Below are positions 1 through 10,612 of a DNA stretch of 64,000 nt, piece by piece. The position numbers were made by a program, and so were the translations under genes. Positions within the stretch are counted from its first letter, which is position 1. Each line of letters opens with the position of its first letter. Where the stretch lies: positions 129,638,791 to 129,702,790 of the forward strand of contig CM037585.1 in the NCBI GenBank assembly GCA_021018995.1, written 5' to 3'. This DNA comes from Chloranthus sessilifolius. Taxonomy: Eukaryota; Streptophyta; Magnoliopsida; Chloranthales; Chloranthaceae. A model generated the notes under the pieces. The model worked only from the letters and a program-made list of their open reading frames with translations. It made no database searches and was not told the origin of the DNA.

Positions 1-1054
1 TTGTGAGTTGGAGGAGATCATCAATACTTGTTTTACGTCAGAAGGTTGGTAAAGTGGAAAAAATATGGTACAACAAAAAATCTAGATCAATGAAGTTTCG
101 GGATTCAAAATTGACAAATCAATATAGCTCAGTATTAGAGGATAGGGTGCTTCTCAAGATTCTATTTGAGTTGAGAAAGTTACGTAGGATAGTGGATGCA
201 TTATGCGAAAGTTTCATTCAGAAATTTCCCAAAGTTTTGATTCACGAAGTATGACTACATCATATCGGCGAGGATTGAGGCTTTGAAATTTAAGTTTACA
301 AATTTTGTTCCTGTCAACCCAACCCCATTGCCACCCTTCCATTTTAACCACACAACCGGTGTAAAACTTATGCCGGTTGAAGATCTCATAACCGTTCATA
401 ACCCAAAACCCATTGAAAATATCATACCCATCAATGATCTCATACCGTTTGATGAAAATTCCCTACCCAACATTATCCTTACAGACCACGAACCCATTGA
501 AGATCTCGTACCCGAGGTGAATTTGAGTGATCCAATGCCCGTTGAAGATTTGATTGTGTCCGTTAATCAAATTAAGCATATTCATCTTGTACCCGAGCAA
601 GATCCGATTGAAATGCCAAAACCAACTTCGAGTGAGGTGCCCAAACCAAATCCGATCGAAATTCCCAAACAAGATCCGATCGAGATTCCAAAGCAGTGCT
701 TAGTTGAAGTGATGAAGTTGTGTTTCGTTGAGGTGCCCGAATTGTCCCCCATGGAGGTACCCAAGTTATATCTCCTTAAAATACCTAAATCATATTCCAT
801 CAGGATGCGAAACTTTCCATCCCTTAGTCACCGGAAGCGGTAGGAGGCGTGTAGTAGGTTAGAAGCAAGGGCTTCATCAAAAGCTTAAAATTACACTATT
901 TACGGGTCAGAAGCAGGAGCAAAAGTGAGATTCAGAAGCGGGAGCGGCACACTAAAAAGAAGAATCCTGCAACTAGGTTGCACCCTTGATCTTCAAATCG
1001 ATAGATTGCTTTAACTGAAGTTTGAGGTCAAACTTTTTTTAAAGAAGAGGGGAA
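1..1054 (+). pseudogene. 3' interior of a Ty3-like element with a repeat-rich reading frame
   Basis: A degenerate frame at about 283-843 encodes variants of a short motif: PVEDLI and PIEDLVP early on, then DPIEMPK, NPIEIPK and DPIEIPK. No enzymatic domain is visible and the frame lacks a convincing ATG at its beginning. It is followed by about 200 bases of non-coding sequence ending in a purine run (AAAGAAGAGGGGAA, 1041-1054) that looks like a polypurine tract directly before an LTR. The position, between a presumed pol off the left edge and an LTR, is where Athila-like elements carry accessory frames; the proline/acid-rich repeat style resembles the frame at 40241-40756. The element is a fossil. 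The assignment to Ty3 is inferred from the purine tract and the LTR-like sequence that follows. Confidence 0.45.
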
Positions 1055-1066
1055 TGATGCAGAATC

Positions 1067-2077
1067 CATGGTAATCAAGGCGACACTATGGCGTCGCCAT
1101 AGCGAATGGCGTCATAGATCGCCATATATGACCCAATGGCGAGAGCTTGACAAATGGCGACGCTATGGCATCGCCATAGCGGTATGGCGCCATAGCGTCG
1201 CCATATACGAAAGTTATATAAGCTATCATTTATATTATAAGATAAGTCATAGTACTTATATAGCTATATTATAAGTTATAAGATATAACTTATAAGTTAT
1301 TTAACTTATAAAATAACTTATAAAACTCATATAACTTATAAGTTATTTAACTTATAAAATAAATTATAAAACTCATATAAAAGGGTTGGGAATTGGGACT
1401 TAGGGCTATTAGAGATCTCATGCTCTCCGTCTCTCGCTCTCCCTCTTTGCTTCGTCTCTCGTCTCTCGATCTCCTTGCTTCACCAACAAAGAACTTCTGC
1501 CACACTCCTCCTCGGTCTCCCGATCTCCCTGGTACTCCATTTTTTTCTGTTTTGCTTTTTATTTTCTATTTTGTTATAATTTTTTTCCTATTTTTTTATT
1601 TCTGTTTTTCTTTTCTCTTTTTTTTTCTGTTTTTTTCTTTTTTTCTGTTTTTTTCTCCAATTTTCTTTTTTTCCACTATTTTTTCTGGGTTTTTTTTCTA
1701 CTTTTTTGTTCTCTGTTTTTTTGTTTTTTTTTTTGAATATGACTTATATGTCCATTTTTACTATCACATTTGTTTTACTTTAAAAATCATACGCTATAGA
1801 AATATATATTTTCTTAAATTTTTCTTGTGCTCAGCCTTCCAATTCTAAGGGAAATGAATGAGGTTGTTTAGGATATTAAAATAATAATGATTAATAAATA
1901 TAAAATATTTTAAAAATAATAAAAAAATTAGAAAAAAGAAATAATAATGATTAATAAATATAAATAAAAAGTTATAAAAAATAAATAAATAAAAATAACA
2001 AATAGCCTCGCTATGGCCTCGTCATGGCCTGGCAAGTCTCTTCGCTATGTACTCGCCACACCGCCTTAACTACCATG
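1067..2077. mobile_element. Non-autonomous hAT-type DNA transposon
   Basis: The termini are inverted repeats: CATGGTAATCAAGGCG on the left, and the complement of the right end reads CATGGTAGTTAAGGCG. The element is flanked by a perfect 8-bp duplication GCAGAATC (1059-1066 and 2078-2085), the length made by hAT transposases. The first 140 bases carry many subterminal copies, in both orientations, of a motif like ATGGCGNCGCCATAGCG, typical of transposase-binding repeats. The interior holds direct repeats of ATAACTTATAAG (about 1265-1380) and a T-rich block (about 1535-1735). No transposase is encoded, so it would need a partner elsewhere. The long frame over the T-rich block is low complexity, not a gene. 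Confidence 0.88.
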
Positions 2078-2339
2078 GCAGAATCGAAGCCTACACGCCG
2101 AGATCGTGGTCTGATAAAGAGGAGAAAGCAAGAGAAAGTACCTGTGAATGAGTTTTTAAAAGGCCAGTTAAAAAATGATTGAAGACCTATGTTTATGTTA
2201 TTTTAGGTGATCTTGACTAGGTTTAGTTTCATTTTTTATTAAAAGTCTTTATTTTGCAATTTGCTTTAGGATTAATTTCAGTATTTGAATTACACATGCA
2301 CGTTACATGTGACAACTAATTTCGTCACTTTCAGTCAAT

Positions 2340-2865
2340 ATAGTCAAATCGCATGTGCGACCCTATGCGATGGCATAAGGCCATCGCATAAGCAGATGCC
2401 CGAGCATAAAAATAAAAAATAAAAAATCCTAAAAAAAATCTCAAAAAATTCCCAAAGTTCACCATATTGATCAATAATATGTTTTGTGTTAATTTTGTAC
2501 TCTATTAATTTTGTAGTATCTAAAATACGAAATAAAAGTATATAATATAAGTATATAACCCATAAGTTAGAATGGAAAATATAAATTTCATTGATGTTAA
2601 ACAAAATAGAGCACTAAAAACTCAAAAAATAGACAAAAAGAAACAAATCATACATTGGCTGGATGTGGTATGGATTAGGAAGAACCCCCATTTATAGACT
2701 TTGGGGAGCCTTTAAAAGCAAAAAAAAAAAAAAAATTTAACTCTAACGGTCATAAATATAAACTTGGAGATGTATGCGATCGCATACAGTCAGGATCGCA
2801 TATGCAATCATGGCGTATGCGAAAATGTCTTCCAGGATCACATATGCGATCGCATATGACAATAG
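2340..2865. repeat. Dispersed GCGATCGC-type palindromic motifs in LTR U3
   Basis: Variants of ATGCGATCGCATA and GATGGCATAAGGCCATCGC occur in two clusters (about 2348-2400 and 2770-2862) separated by an AT-rich spacer. They lie about 270 bases upstream of the TATA box at 3132. The motifs are self-complementary and in both orientations; no target duplication was found that would make this a separate insertion. Confidence 0.55.
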
Positions 2866-3131
2866 TACTTTAAGTACACCCTTCGAAAAATTGATCATAA
2901 GTCCTTCAATACATATCGGAATTGTGTGATTCTTGTCTTATTGGAAAGTTACCTCGATAAGCTTTCAAACAAGACTAATTCTGCGTCAATTAGACATCAT
3001 TTGACCCTTCAAAAGTGATCGTGTAATAAACAAAGGGATTAGTGGTGGCATTAATTGTAACTATTAGATAAGAAAGTTTTAATGGTTAATTAAGAGTTTT
3101 AATTTTAGTAGTATTCTTAGATTTTCCTTAC

Positions 3132-3140
3132 TTTATAAAT
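3132..3140 (+). promoter_or_regulatory. TATA box of the LTR promoter
   Basis: TTTATAAAT lies in the expected place within the LTR, followed after about 40 bases by a leader-like region. Identified by sequence only. Confidence 0.45.
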
Positions 3141-3400
3141 ACATTGTAATCTCTTTTGAGAAAGCAGTTTAATGAATGAAATTTAAGAGTTTTGCTTTGT
3201 GCAAATTCGTGAAAACTTGCAATGAGTTTTCAAACTTGAAGAGCGGTTCTTCAATTCCCCGAGTTTAGGGTTTGGTGCGAGGCAAATATTTTTGTTGGCG
3301 AAATTCTAGTGATTTTCTATATCTTCTTCCTTATTTTTTTATTTTATTTTAATTGTATCCCAGAGAATCAAAACTTAATCCTATCGTGCAGGCTTTACAC

Positions 3401-4098
3401 TACTTTAGGGTTAGCGTCTTTCCGTCCTACGTCAGGAAGGCAGACCAAAGTGCAAAACTCAAACTCGGATAGGATAGGATCATGTGTGTCGGGCCCTTCA
3501 AGTGTCCATATTTTGGCCAAAAGTCCCTATCCCGTAGGCCCTTATGTGGGCCTCCAATTAACGGTGCACATGGTGCAAGTCATGCACCGTCTGGAACTTG
3601 GGATGCAAGCGGACTTAGAAAACATGGAGATGCGCGCGTCTCAAAGACGAAGCAGCGGACAGCTCACATGCCATTAATTGGTTATAAGTCATTCCCTCTA
3701 TACCAGTTCATCAAACGATAACTTGGCTAACAAGAAACTAGACAAAACTTTACAAAATCAAATACTATAAGAACCCAAGTAAACAAGTAATACTAACAAT
3801 GGTTCACATCTCAAAAAATATATATATATTAACAATGGCTCAAAATCTATACTGATATGTATCGGTATGGGAGACCACCAATATAAGATACATTGGGTAT
3901 GTATCGTCAATGCATACCAAAAATATGTCAATATATTCAATGTATCGGTGATACCTGATACATATCTCCTCGGTAATGATGGTGGACAATACTTATCGGA
4001 AAAGCAAAATTTTGACCGATGATATTAACAACATGAAAACATGAGTGCATCTTTCACATTATTTGAAACAATTTCAGTATAATCAACTATAAGCTCAA
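3401..4098. other. Intergenic, no gene recognised
   Basis: Short frames at 3309-3721 match nothing I recognise and overlap each other. About 3850-3990 contains repeated GATACATATC/GTATCGG-like words in both orientations, perhaps remains of a small inverted-repeat element. The part next to 4098 would be the 3' UTR of the minus-strand Abraxas-like gene. Confidence 0.5.
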
Positions 4099-5019
4099 TT
4101 ACAAAACCAGTTCTTCAATTCCAAAACAACCAACCTGTTCAAGAACACGAGCCGAACTCTTCTCAACAAGCCTCGCTAATCCCTCAAGCTTCGCAAGCAT
4201 CTTCCCATACAAATCTTCAACCTCCAAAGTACAATTCCCAGCCTCCGAACTCATCAGCCTACTCAACCTCGCCACATCAAAACCCTCCGCACATGAATCC
4301 AAAACCATCTGATCTACCGAGCCCCGCTTCAACCGATTCAAACTCTCCTTACTCCTCAACTCATCGCCACCGATCTCCTCCTCCGCCGCCTTGGACGAAA
4401 GCCACGGAAATGGTGAATTAGGGCAAAACGCGCCATAATGCGTCCTGAACCCAGGCCCAATGTTGATCACGTCGAGCGACCTCGGCTCTAGAGCGCCGTC
4501 CGATCGCTGCCGGTATTCAAAAGCACGGTACTCATGCGTGTGCACGATTTGGTCCGAGAACGGCGTGGAGAATAGGATGAATACGAGAGGATTCGAACTG
4601 TCGGGACGGGGGTTTAGCGTTAGGGTTTTGGAGAGAGCCGAAGAAACCGCGAATTCTCGCATGGAGGGTCGGAGATGGGTTCTCCGGCGGGCCGAGAACC
4701 AGCCGAGGAGAGAGAAGCCGGGGAGGCGGTGGTCGCGGAGGGACCGCCGGAGGGCGGCGGAGTCGAGTCGGCCGACGGAGTCGTAGAAGCTCATGGTGGT
4801 GCCGGAGCAGAAGTGGCCGGTGACGGTGGCTACGACGGAGGACGAGTCGGAGCGAGTCGAATCGGAGGGATCGTCGTCGGGGAGGTTGGAAGGGGTTAGG
4901 TGGGTGACGTGGCCGAAGAGAAGGCCGTCGATGTCTCCGGGGGAAGAGGAAAACCGTTGGATTATAGAGGCCAGGGTGGGGCCGTAGATGGAGATCTTCT
5001 GTAAGGGAAGATCGTCCAT
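4099..5019 (-). CDS. Abraxas/FAM175-family MPN-domain scaffold protein
   Basis: This is a single-exon gene of 306 residues. Family members (human ABRAXAS1 and Abro1) are inactive MPN proteins that scaffold the BRCC36 K63-deubiquitinase in the BRCA1-A and BRISC complexes. Visible landmarks in order: DGLLFGHV (31-38, compare GFLLGEV in ABRAXAS1), SFYDSVGRLD (77-86), LLGWFSARRR (104-113), LVFILFSTP (145-153), HTHEYRAFEY (160-169), an INIGPGF segment (185-191), and a helical, probably coiled-coil C-terminus (about 220-295) of the kind that pairs with BRCC36. GWFSARR lies where active JAMM enzymes have GW(Y)HSHP, so the metal-binding histidines are absent, as in the family. I start at this ATG because its context GGCCATGGAC is good and family-like residues begin here; an in-frame ATG 37 codons upstream (5130) would add an unrelated extension. 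The coding sequence is GC-rich and intact, unlike its surroundings. Confidence 0.85.
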   Translation of the reverse strand: MDDLPLQKISIYGPTLASIIQRFSSSPGDIDGLLFGHVTHLTPSNLPDDDPSDSTRSDSSSVVATVTGHFCSGTTMSFYDSVGRLDSAALRRSLRDHRLPGFSLLGWFSARRRTHLRPSMREFAVSSALSKTLTLNPRPDSSNPLVFILFSTPFSDQIVHTHEYRAFEYRQRSDGALEPRSLDVINIGPGFRTHYGAFCPNSPFPWLSSKAAEEEIGGDELRSKESLNRLKRGSVDQMVLDSCAEGFDVARLSRLMSSEAGNCTLEVEDLYGKMLAKLEGLARLVEKSSARVLEQVGCFGIEELVL

Positions 5020-5084
5020 GGCCGGCTCTGAAAATTGTGAGAGAAGTGAGATCTGATGGATTGTGTGTCTATTTGATCCCTCTT

Positions 5085-5092
5085 CATATATT
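5085..5092 (-). promoter_or_regulatory. Possible TATA box of the Abraxas-like gene
   Basis: Read on the minus strand this is AATATATG, about 65 bases upstream of the chosen ATG. If it is the TATA box the leader is short, about 35-40 bases, and the upstream in-frame ATG at 5130 would be excluded from the mRNA. Confidence 0.35.
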
Positions 5093-5319
5093 CTGTTTGG
5101 TAGGAGAGTTTTAGTGCTGTTCTGCTGCACAACTGAGTTTAGTGCCTCTCCTACTTTTTTAATGTGATTATAAATCAGGACCGTTCAATTGATTCATAGT
5201 TTGATGGATAAAAAAAAATTATTATCAGATGAACTGTTCTGCAGATTGTATTATTTCATCATATCTTTTGTTTTGAATTATTCTTTGATGAACTTTTCAT
5301 CATAATCGTCACCATAACA

Positions 5320-7007
5320 CTAAGGTTGCGTTTGGGAAGGGGTATTTGAATTTGAGAATTTCAAATAAGAGCATTTCAAATCAAAGACTTGAAATATTTA
5401 AATTGTAAATTAAGGATTTGAATGTTTAAACAATGTATTTAAATTTTGTGTTAGGATTTGTAAATCCTTTATTAAGCTAATTGAAGAAATTTTGGATTTA
5501 GATGACAGTATCTCAAATTTTAGCATACAATAAATCACAACTAGGACTTTCAGATGCCCGGCCATACCCACCCTACCCAAAAATTTTACTGAGTTGGGCT
5601 CATAAACTTAACCCATCGAGACGGTTGGACATGAGACATCAGACCTGACCTTTGGGTCGGGTGGACTAAATAGGTCAAGTTGGTTTGGACAAAAAGTCAG
5701 CTAATTTTATATATAAAGATATGAAAAACAAGGGATTTTATTGGGTCAGGATGGGTTTTCGGATTAGGTCCGACATATGCTATTTTCTCATTGGCCAGCC
5801 AAAATTACCATGGATAGGCAACTAGTGTGCACCCCACACTCGCAATTTCATTGCTCCCCCCCACTGGATAGAAACCTAAAGTGCATGATAATGTTTTTTT
5901 AAGGAACCGACTCTCCTATCGTCATTTAAACATCATTTGATGTTTAATCTATATTGCACCATTTATTGACTTATGATTTTGAAAATCCATACCGGCAAAG
6001 TGAGATATCATCAATTGAAGGACTATGGGTTCAAAAATCACACCTTTTAGGAGATTAAAACCATCCGATCTTTACACTTTAATACCAATAGTTGTTTTTT
6101 ATTTTGATGGCTGATATTAAAGTTCACCCATCAGATGGTTTACATCCATTTAGAAGTGTGATCCTTTGGCTGGGACATGTTCCAACAATGGGTTGCCACT
6201 TGGACGGTTAGATGGCAATTCCACATGGCACACATCCGTGATCACAATGCACCATGAGAAGGTTTCTCGCTTAACTTTTGGGAATGTGTTTCACACGAAT
6301 CAATACCTAACCGTTTGAGGTAGGCCTGATCTTAAGATTTATTTTTTGAAAAGTTGGGACTAAAAACTATCATCATTGTATGATTCAAGGCAGTCAATGG
6401 TGAGAGAGAGAGAGAGAAGAGAGCGTGTAAGAGAGGGAGAGAGATAGACTTAGAGAGAAAAACAAAGAGAGCGCAGGGTAGAGAGAGGAATTGTATAAAA
6501 AGAACTAACGAGAGAAAGAGAGATCTAGAGAGAGAAACAAAGAGAGAGAGAGAGAGAGTGTGTGTGGGAGAGAATGAGGGGAGGAGAGAGAAACAGAGGG
6601 ATCTGGAGAGAGAGAGAGAGAGAGAGAGAGAAAGGGGGAGAACGAGGGGGGAGAGAGAAACAAAGAGATTTGGAGAGAAAGTTGGAGAACGAGAGAGATC
6701 TAGAGAGAGAACGAAAAGAAAGAGAGCATGGGAGACAGATATTTATAGAGAGATAGCTGGAGAGAGAGAGAACGAAGGGGGAGAGAGCAGCAAGGAAAGA
6801 AGGCAAGAGCCTCTGCGTGCCCACGACTCCAAATACGTGGATTTCAAATAACGCTTGGAAGGAGTTATTTGAAATTCCAAATTTTAACACAGCGAGTGTC
6901 GTTTCAAATGATGCTAGATTTGGCGAAATTCAAATCATTCTCCAACAGTGAATATTCTCAAACCCAAATCCTAACCGTCAAATGATGGTTCCCAGACGCA
7001 GCCTCAG
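5320..7007. mobile_element. Inverted-repeat DNA element with internal GA tract
   Basis: The left end CTAAGGTTGCGTTTGGGAA and the complement of the right end (CTGAGGCTGCGTCTGGGAA) match at 16 of 19 positions, and both are followed inwards by FGAATTTGAGAATT-like words (TTTGAGAAT on both sides). If the element proper begins at GGTTGCG, the flanks are TAA and TCA, which could be a decayed 3-bp PIF/Harbinger duplication. The interior contains a GGGTCGGG-rich stretch (about 5550-5790), a region with CATCMGATGG-like words (5930-6370), and a long GA-rich repeat. No transposase is visible. It lies directly behind the promoter of the Abraxas-like gene. Confidence 0.5.
6400..6790. repeat. GA-rich microsatellite region
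   Basis: About 390 bases of GAGA repeats interspersed with GATCTAGAGAGA and GGGGGAGAG words. Frames on both strands here (R/E-rich, or S/L-rich on the complement) are shadows of the repeat. Confidence 0.9.
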
Positions 7008-7377
7008 GTACCTCTATTAGCGCCCCTGTAATTTCTGAGGGTGCCTACATTTGAAAATGTCTGAAATTGCCTGAAATTGGTTGATTGATTCAAATTAAAT
7101 GATTTAGGAGGCATGATTTTCCAAAAATAGAGGGCAACCATTTGCACATGAGACGAGATTCTACATGACATGCTTTATGCTCAAATGGTATTTTCGGAGG
7201 ATATGTCCTCGTGGAATCAAAAGCAGACCGTCTGATGGTATGCTCATAGTCTCAAGATCTATGTGTGGAAGATTGGGGTGAAAAACGATCCAAATTGTCT
7301 GATTTGAAGCAATCAACGAGCTTTAGGGAATTTCAAACGTAGGCGCCCTCAGAGATTGCATGAACGCGAACGGTACC
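7007..7377. mobile_element. MITE with about 47-bp inverted ends
   Basis: Both ends start with GGTACC, and further in they share CTGAGGGYGCCTACRTTTGAAA. The middle (about 7130-7310) carries a sequence met repeatedly in this window: GACCGTCTGATGGTA, then CAAGATCTATGTGTGGAAGA. It starts exactly where the preceding inverted-repeat element ends. Flanks TCA and TTA could be a mutated 3-bp target duplication; superfamily unresolved. Confidence 0.55.
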
Positions 7378-7410
7378 TTAGCGCGCTTCCTTCTTTCTCA
7401 TTTGGGCTTA

Positions 7411-7657
7411 GGACCGGGATTTGGCAAAGTTGCTTCCAAATAGCCTTTTAAGGGTAAAATATTAGGTGAGAAACACTTTCTAATCAAAGACTTGGCCACC
7501 TTTAACTTAAAATAGTGTATGTTTGGAAATACAGCACGCGGCTGCTTCTCTATTTTCAACTAGAGGTGGTCAAATCCTTGGGTGGAAAATACTTTTCACC
7601 CAATATATTATCTTAATTAGAAGTCCGTTTTGGAAGCAAATTTGCCAAACAGGGCTG
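7411..7657. mobile_element. 247-bp MITE with TTTGGCAAA-type ends
   Basis: The left end reads GGACCGGGATTTGGCAAAG then TTGCTTCCAAA; the complement of the right end reads CAGCCCTGTTTGGCAAAT then TTGCTTCCAAA. The inverted repeat extends further with lower identity (TTAGGTGAGAAA against TTGGGTGAAAAG). No coding capacity and no clear target duplication. Confidence 0.6.
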
Positions 7658-8975
7658 CCCCAAAGAAATACTGTCACTTTCCACTCTATAATAAGTTTTA
7701 GGGTTATTAGTGTAGTGGGTTTGTCCAACATCTCAAAGTTCAAGCCCTGAAAGGTCAGACATATGTAAGGGCACAAAAAAGGGTGTTACGACCACCATAA
7801 AAGGGAGTCATTATTTACACATGAAAAGTTGGCATTTGTACATAGTTTAAATGAAAGACTTTGCATTTTAGGGCCCTTGCCATATGAAAACAACTTTGAC
7901 ATTGTGAGCCTCATTAGTATCACCCTCATCATCATAACTGGTTCGGGATTATCATAATCCTTTGAGTTCTCATCATTACTTTATTTCATCTATTTGAAGC
8001 CAATTTTATCTCTCTTATCTTTGTGTTAATTTTTTTCAAAGCTTGTCTCTTACTAGTATTTTTCAAAAATTAGAGACTTTTTGAAAGTGTGGCATTAAGG
8101 GTACCAACCAATCTATACATAGGATGGATGAGGAAGAATTGAGGTGCATTACCAACTTTGGTGGTGCAAAGGCTCCTCTTGTAATTGCTCTTGTGGTCAT
8201 TTTAAGCAGATTCAACAGCATTAAGACACTGCCGCAAAAGATGGGTGTGGGCAGAAAAGACAAGCTTTTTTGTGAACTGTGTGTCTGCTCCAGGTGCGGT
8301 GCGGCCAGCCAACACAAGAGAGGGTCCCACTCTCGTATGATGCATTTGATCTCTTACCCGTCAATTTTATTATTTATTTAAATTTTAATTTGTAATTTGT
8401 AATTAGGAATTAGGGACAGCCACACAGGCAAGTGTCACCAAACCTGCAAAGTTTGAGTTGCAATTAGGTATTTGATCCGAGTCCCCCATGCTCTTTGTGC
8501 TTTGAGTCACATTTTGGATGTGAAACCATTTTGTGTTTTATGTGAATTAATGTTCGTGATCTCAAGATCAATAGTGCAAAAGATTAAGCTAAAAATGAGC
8601 TCAATCATCTTATTGAAAGTGGTTAAAGGTCATTTAAAATCAATGAAATATTTGATTTCAATGATAGTCATAAATTTTAGAAAACGTTTTGAGTGTTTGA
8701 ATCGAACGATGTAGATCAATCTTCGTCCCAATTTTTTGTTAGGAAAGAAGGGTGATAAAACAACTATTGACAACTTTTGTCTGTCATCACTTCCCGGGAG
8801 AAAAACTTTGGCCCCACTGTTGAACACATAACTGTATGTATAACTCACATCAAAATGATGTTGATCATTGCTTAGTAGCATAGAAGTTAATACTAGTGAT
8901 AGTCTTTGATCCACATCATGAAATTGATGATTTAATTCTGACATGGACAACATTATTATCATCATCATCATTATG
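7658..8975. other. Intergenic, no gene recognised
   Basis: Overlapping short frames occur on both strands at 8063-8381 and 8472-8971, but none shows a domain, a splice pattern or a family signature I recognise. About 8520-8700 carries words shared with 14150-14330 (GTGATCTCAAGATC, then ATAGTCATAAATTTTAG), so part is probably an old MITE. Confidence 0.5.
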
Positions 8976-9964
8976 TGTAATGACCCGAATTTTTAAAATT
9001 TAATTGTGTGATATTAGATGATTTGTGCACCGTGTACAGTGTTAGTGTTCCACACCGGAACCTAACCTAGTAACTCTTTTCACTTTTCTTCTTTTGAGAA
9101 AACCTTAACCTTGTCTATTCTCTTCTTCTTTCTAAAAAAGTTGTCACCACTCCTCCACCCACCCTTCTCTAAAACTCTTTGACATTTCCTCTAAAATTAT
9201 TGTGTGTTCTTCCACAAGAACTACAGTGATTTATTTTTCTGTCATCAAGATCGAGGAAGAAGAAGAAGGAGAAATCGTAGACAGGTCATCGAGTCGACGC
9301 CAATCTCTATCACCTTAATTATCGTAGATCTGTCAATCATGCTTCAAGAAGTGGGTACCTGTCAATCCATCTCGTAATTCTCAAATTCCGTCACATAAGA
9401 TATGTTCGATAACATATCGATAGGCTAATCAAATGAACCTAAATTTATTTTCTAGATAATATTACTTTAGGATTGAAAAATATGATTTCTCTTTGTTCTA
9501 ATATTATTTAATTATTTTTTAGATATATTTTGGATTTATTTCGGAACTCATATCCGTTTAGAATTCGCGATCGTCGATTGATCAATTTACACTTTCAATC
9601 GTCGATTAATTCGAAACCACGACCAGAAACTCTATTAGATTATATAAATGCTCTTCTGTATTATATAGTCGATTGATCAACTTCTATGCTTGATCAATTG
9701 ATTCTGATTAAAATCAATTATTAAATTAATCAAGCAACGTGTCCAAAAACACATATGCTTCTGACACCTCAAAATCGATTGATCGACCCATCTAACCGAT
9801 GGATCAAGCCCTACATTCCTAAATGACTTATATCCTATTATATTATATGTAATGATAGTATGCAGAGTAGGCTGAAAGTATAATTTATTATAATATACCA
9901 TTAGTGATGACGACTATGATTATAATCAAGTATATATTATTATATATAATATAATATCTTATGT

Positions 9965-9966
<2 letters not shown>

Positions 9967-10022
<56 letters not shown>
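9967..10022. repeat. (AT)n microsatellite
   Basis: An uninterrupted AT dinucleotide run of about 56 bases in the long LTR. The minus-strand Ile/Tyr-rich frame across it is an artefact. Confidence 0.95.
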
Positions 10023-10026
<4 letters not shown>

Positions 10027-10612
10027 CAAGACAAAAGCACTCAAGTGCTTGCTTATTTTAATTATACAATTCATCTCACCATTTAAATATATAATACTAT
10101 TATATTTAGTGAGTTTATTTTGGGCAGCAGGCTGACGAGAGGTATTGATCAATTGACCCTTATGTTTGATCGATCGACTTATCATTATATTTCGATCGAT
10201 CGACCTATTGATCGAACTTGACCCACCCAACAATCACTAAAATGGGTTAGTATGTATAACGATGGTATTTCGTTAAATATTATTATAATATTTAAAGTCC
10301 CTTTCTAATGCATATTACACTATATTTAAAGATAAGGATGGTATTATATAATTAGTAAAATAATATACACTTACATTACAATATTATTATATTTCCATGT
10401 CAAACAAGGGTACTCAATTTGGCTCCCTGCTAGTACCTTTCATTATATCGATCGATCGAACCTTACGTCCGATCGATCGATTCTGACCAGAATTGTGCAG
10501 CTTATACTATATTCCGATTGATCTATTCTAAAACATATCAATCTATTCTCGTCCGAACAGACAACTACGCTTACCTTTTTATTTCACCTTACTCAAGATC
10601 AAACTTTGTTAG

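Larger units (their letters stand above)
1055..3400 (+). mobile_element. Probable 3' LTR of a Ty3-like element, split by a hAT element
   Basis: It starts with TG directly after a purine tract and has an LTR-like layout: a long U3 with short palindromic repeats, a TATA box at 3132-3140, and then a leader-like stretch with polyadenylation-like AATGAATGAAA. The right end is not resolved; a plausible CA end lies near 3390 and no partner LTR is in the window, so no target duplication can be checked. The hAT element 1067-2077 sits 12 bases inside its left end. Without the insertion the LTR would be about 1.3 kb. Confidence 0.5.

Noticed and set aside
1393-1848. Long Phe-rich frame on the plus strand
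   Set aside because: It is a translation of the T-rich interior of the hAT element, with no real protein features.
4460-4987. Plus-strand frames across the Abraxas-like gene
   Set aside because: They are antisense to a clear, conserved GC-rich gene; GC-rich sequence often opens frames on the other strand.
4099-5130. Upstream in-frame ATG as start of the Abraxas-like protein
   Set aside because: The extra 37 residues look like translated leader, while family similarity and a good initiation context begin at 5019.
6525-6890. Long Ser/Leu and Arg/Glu frames on both strands
   Set aside because: Both are shadows of the GA microsatellite.
8063-8381. Overlapping 84-85-residue frames on both strands
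   Set aside because: No domain, no family resemblance and no promoter or splice context; the minus-strand frame is simply opposite the other.
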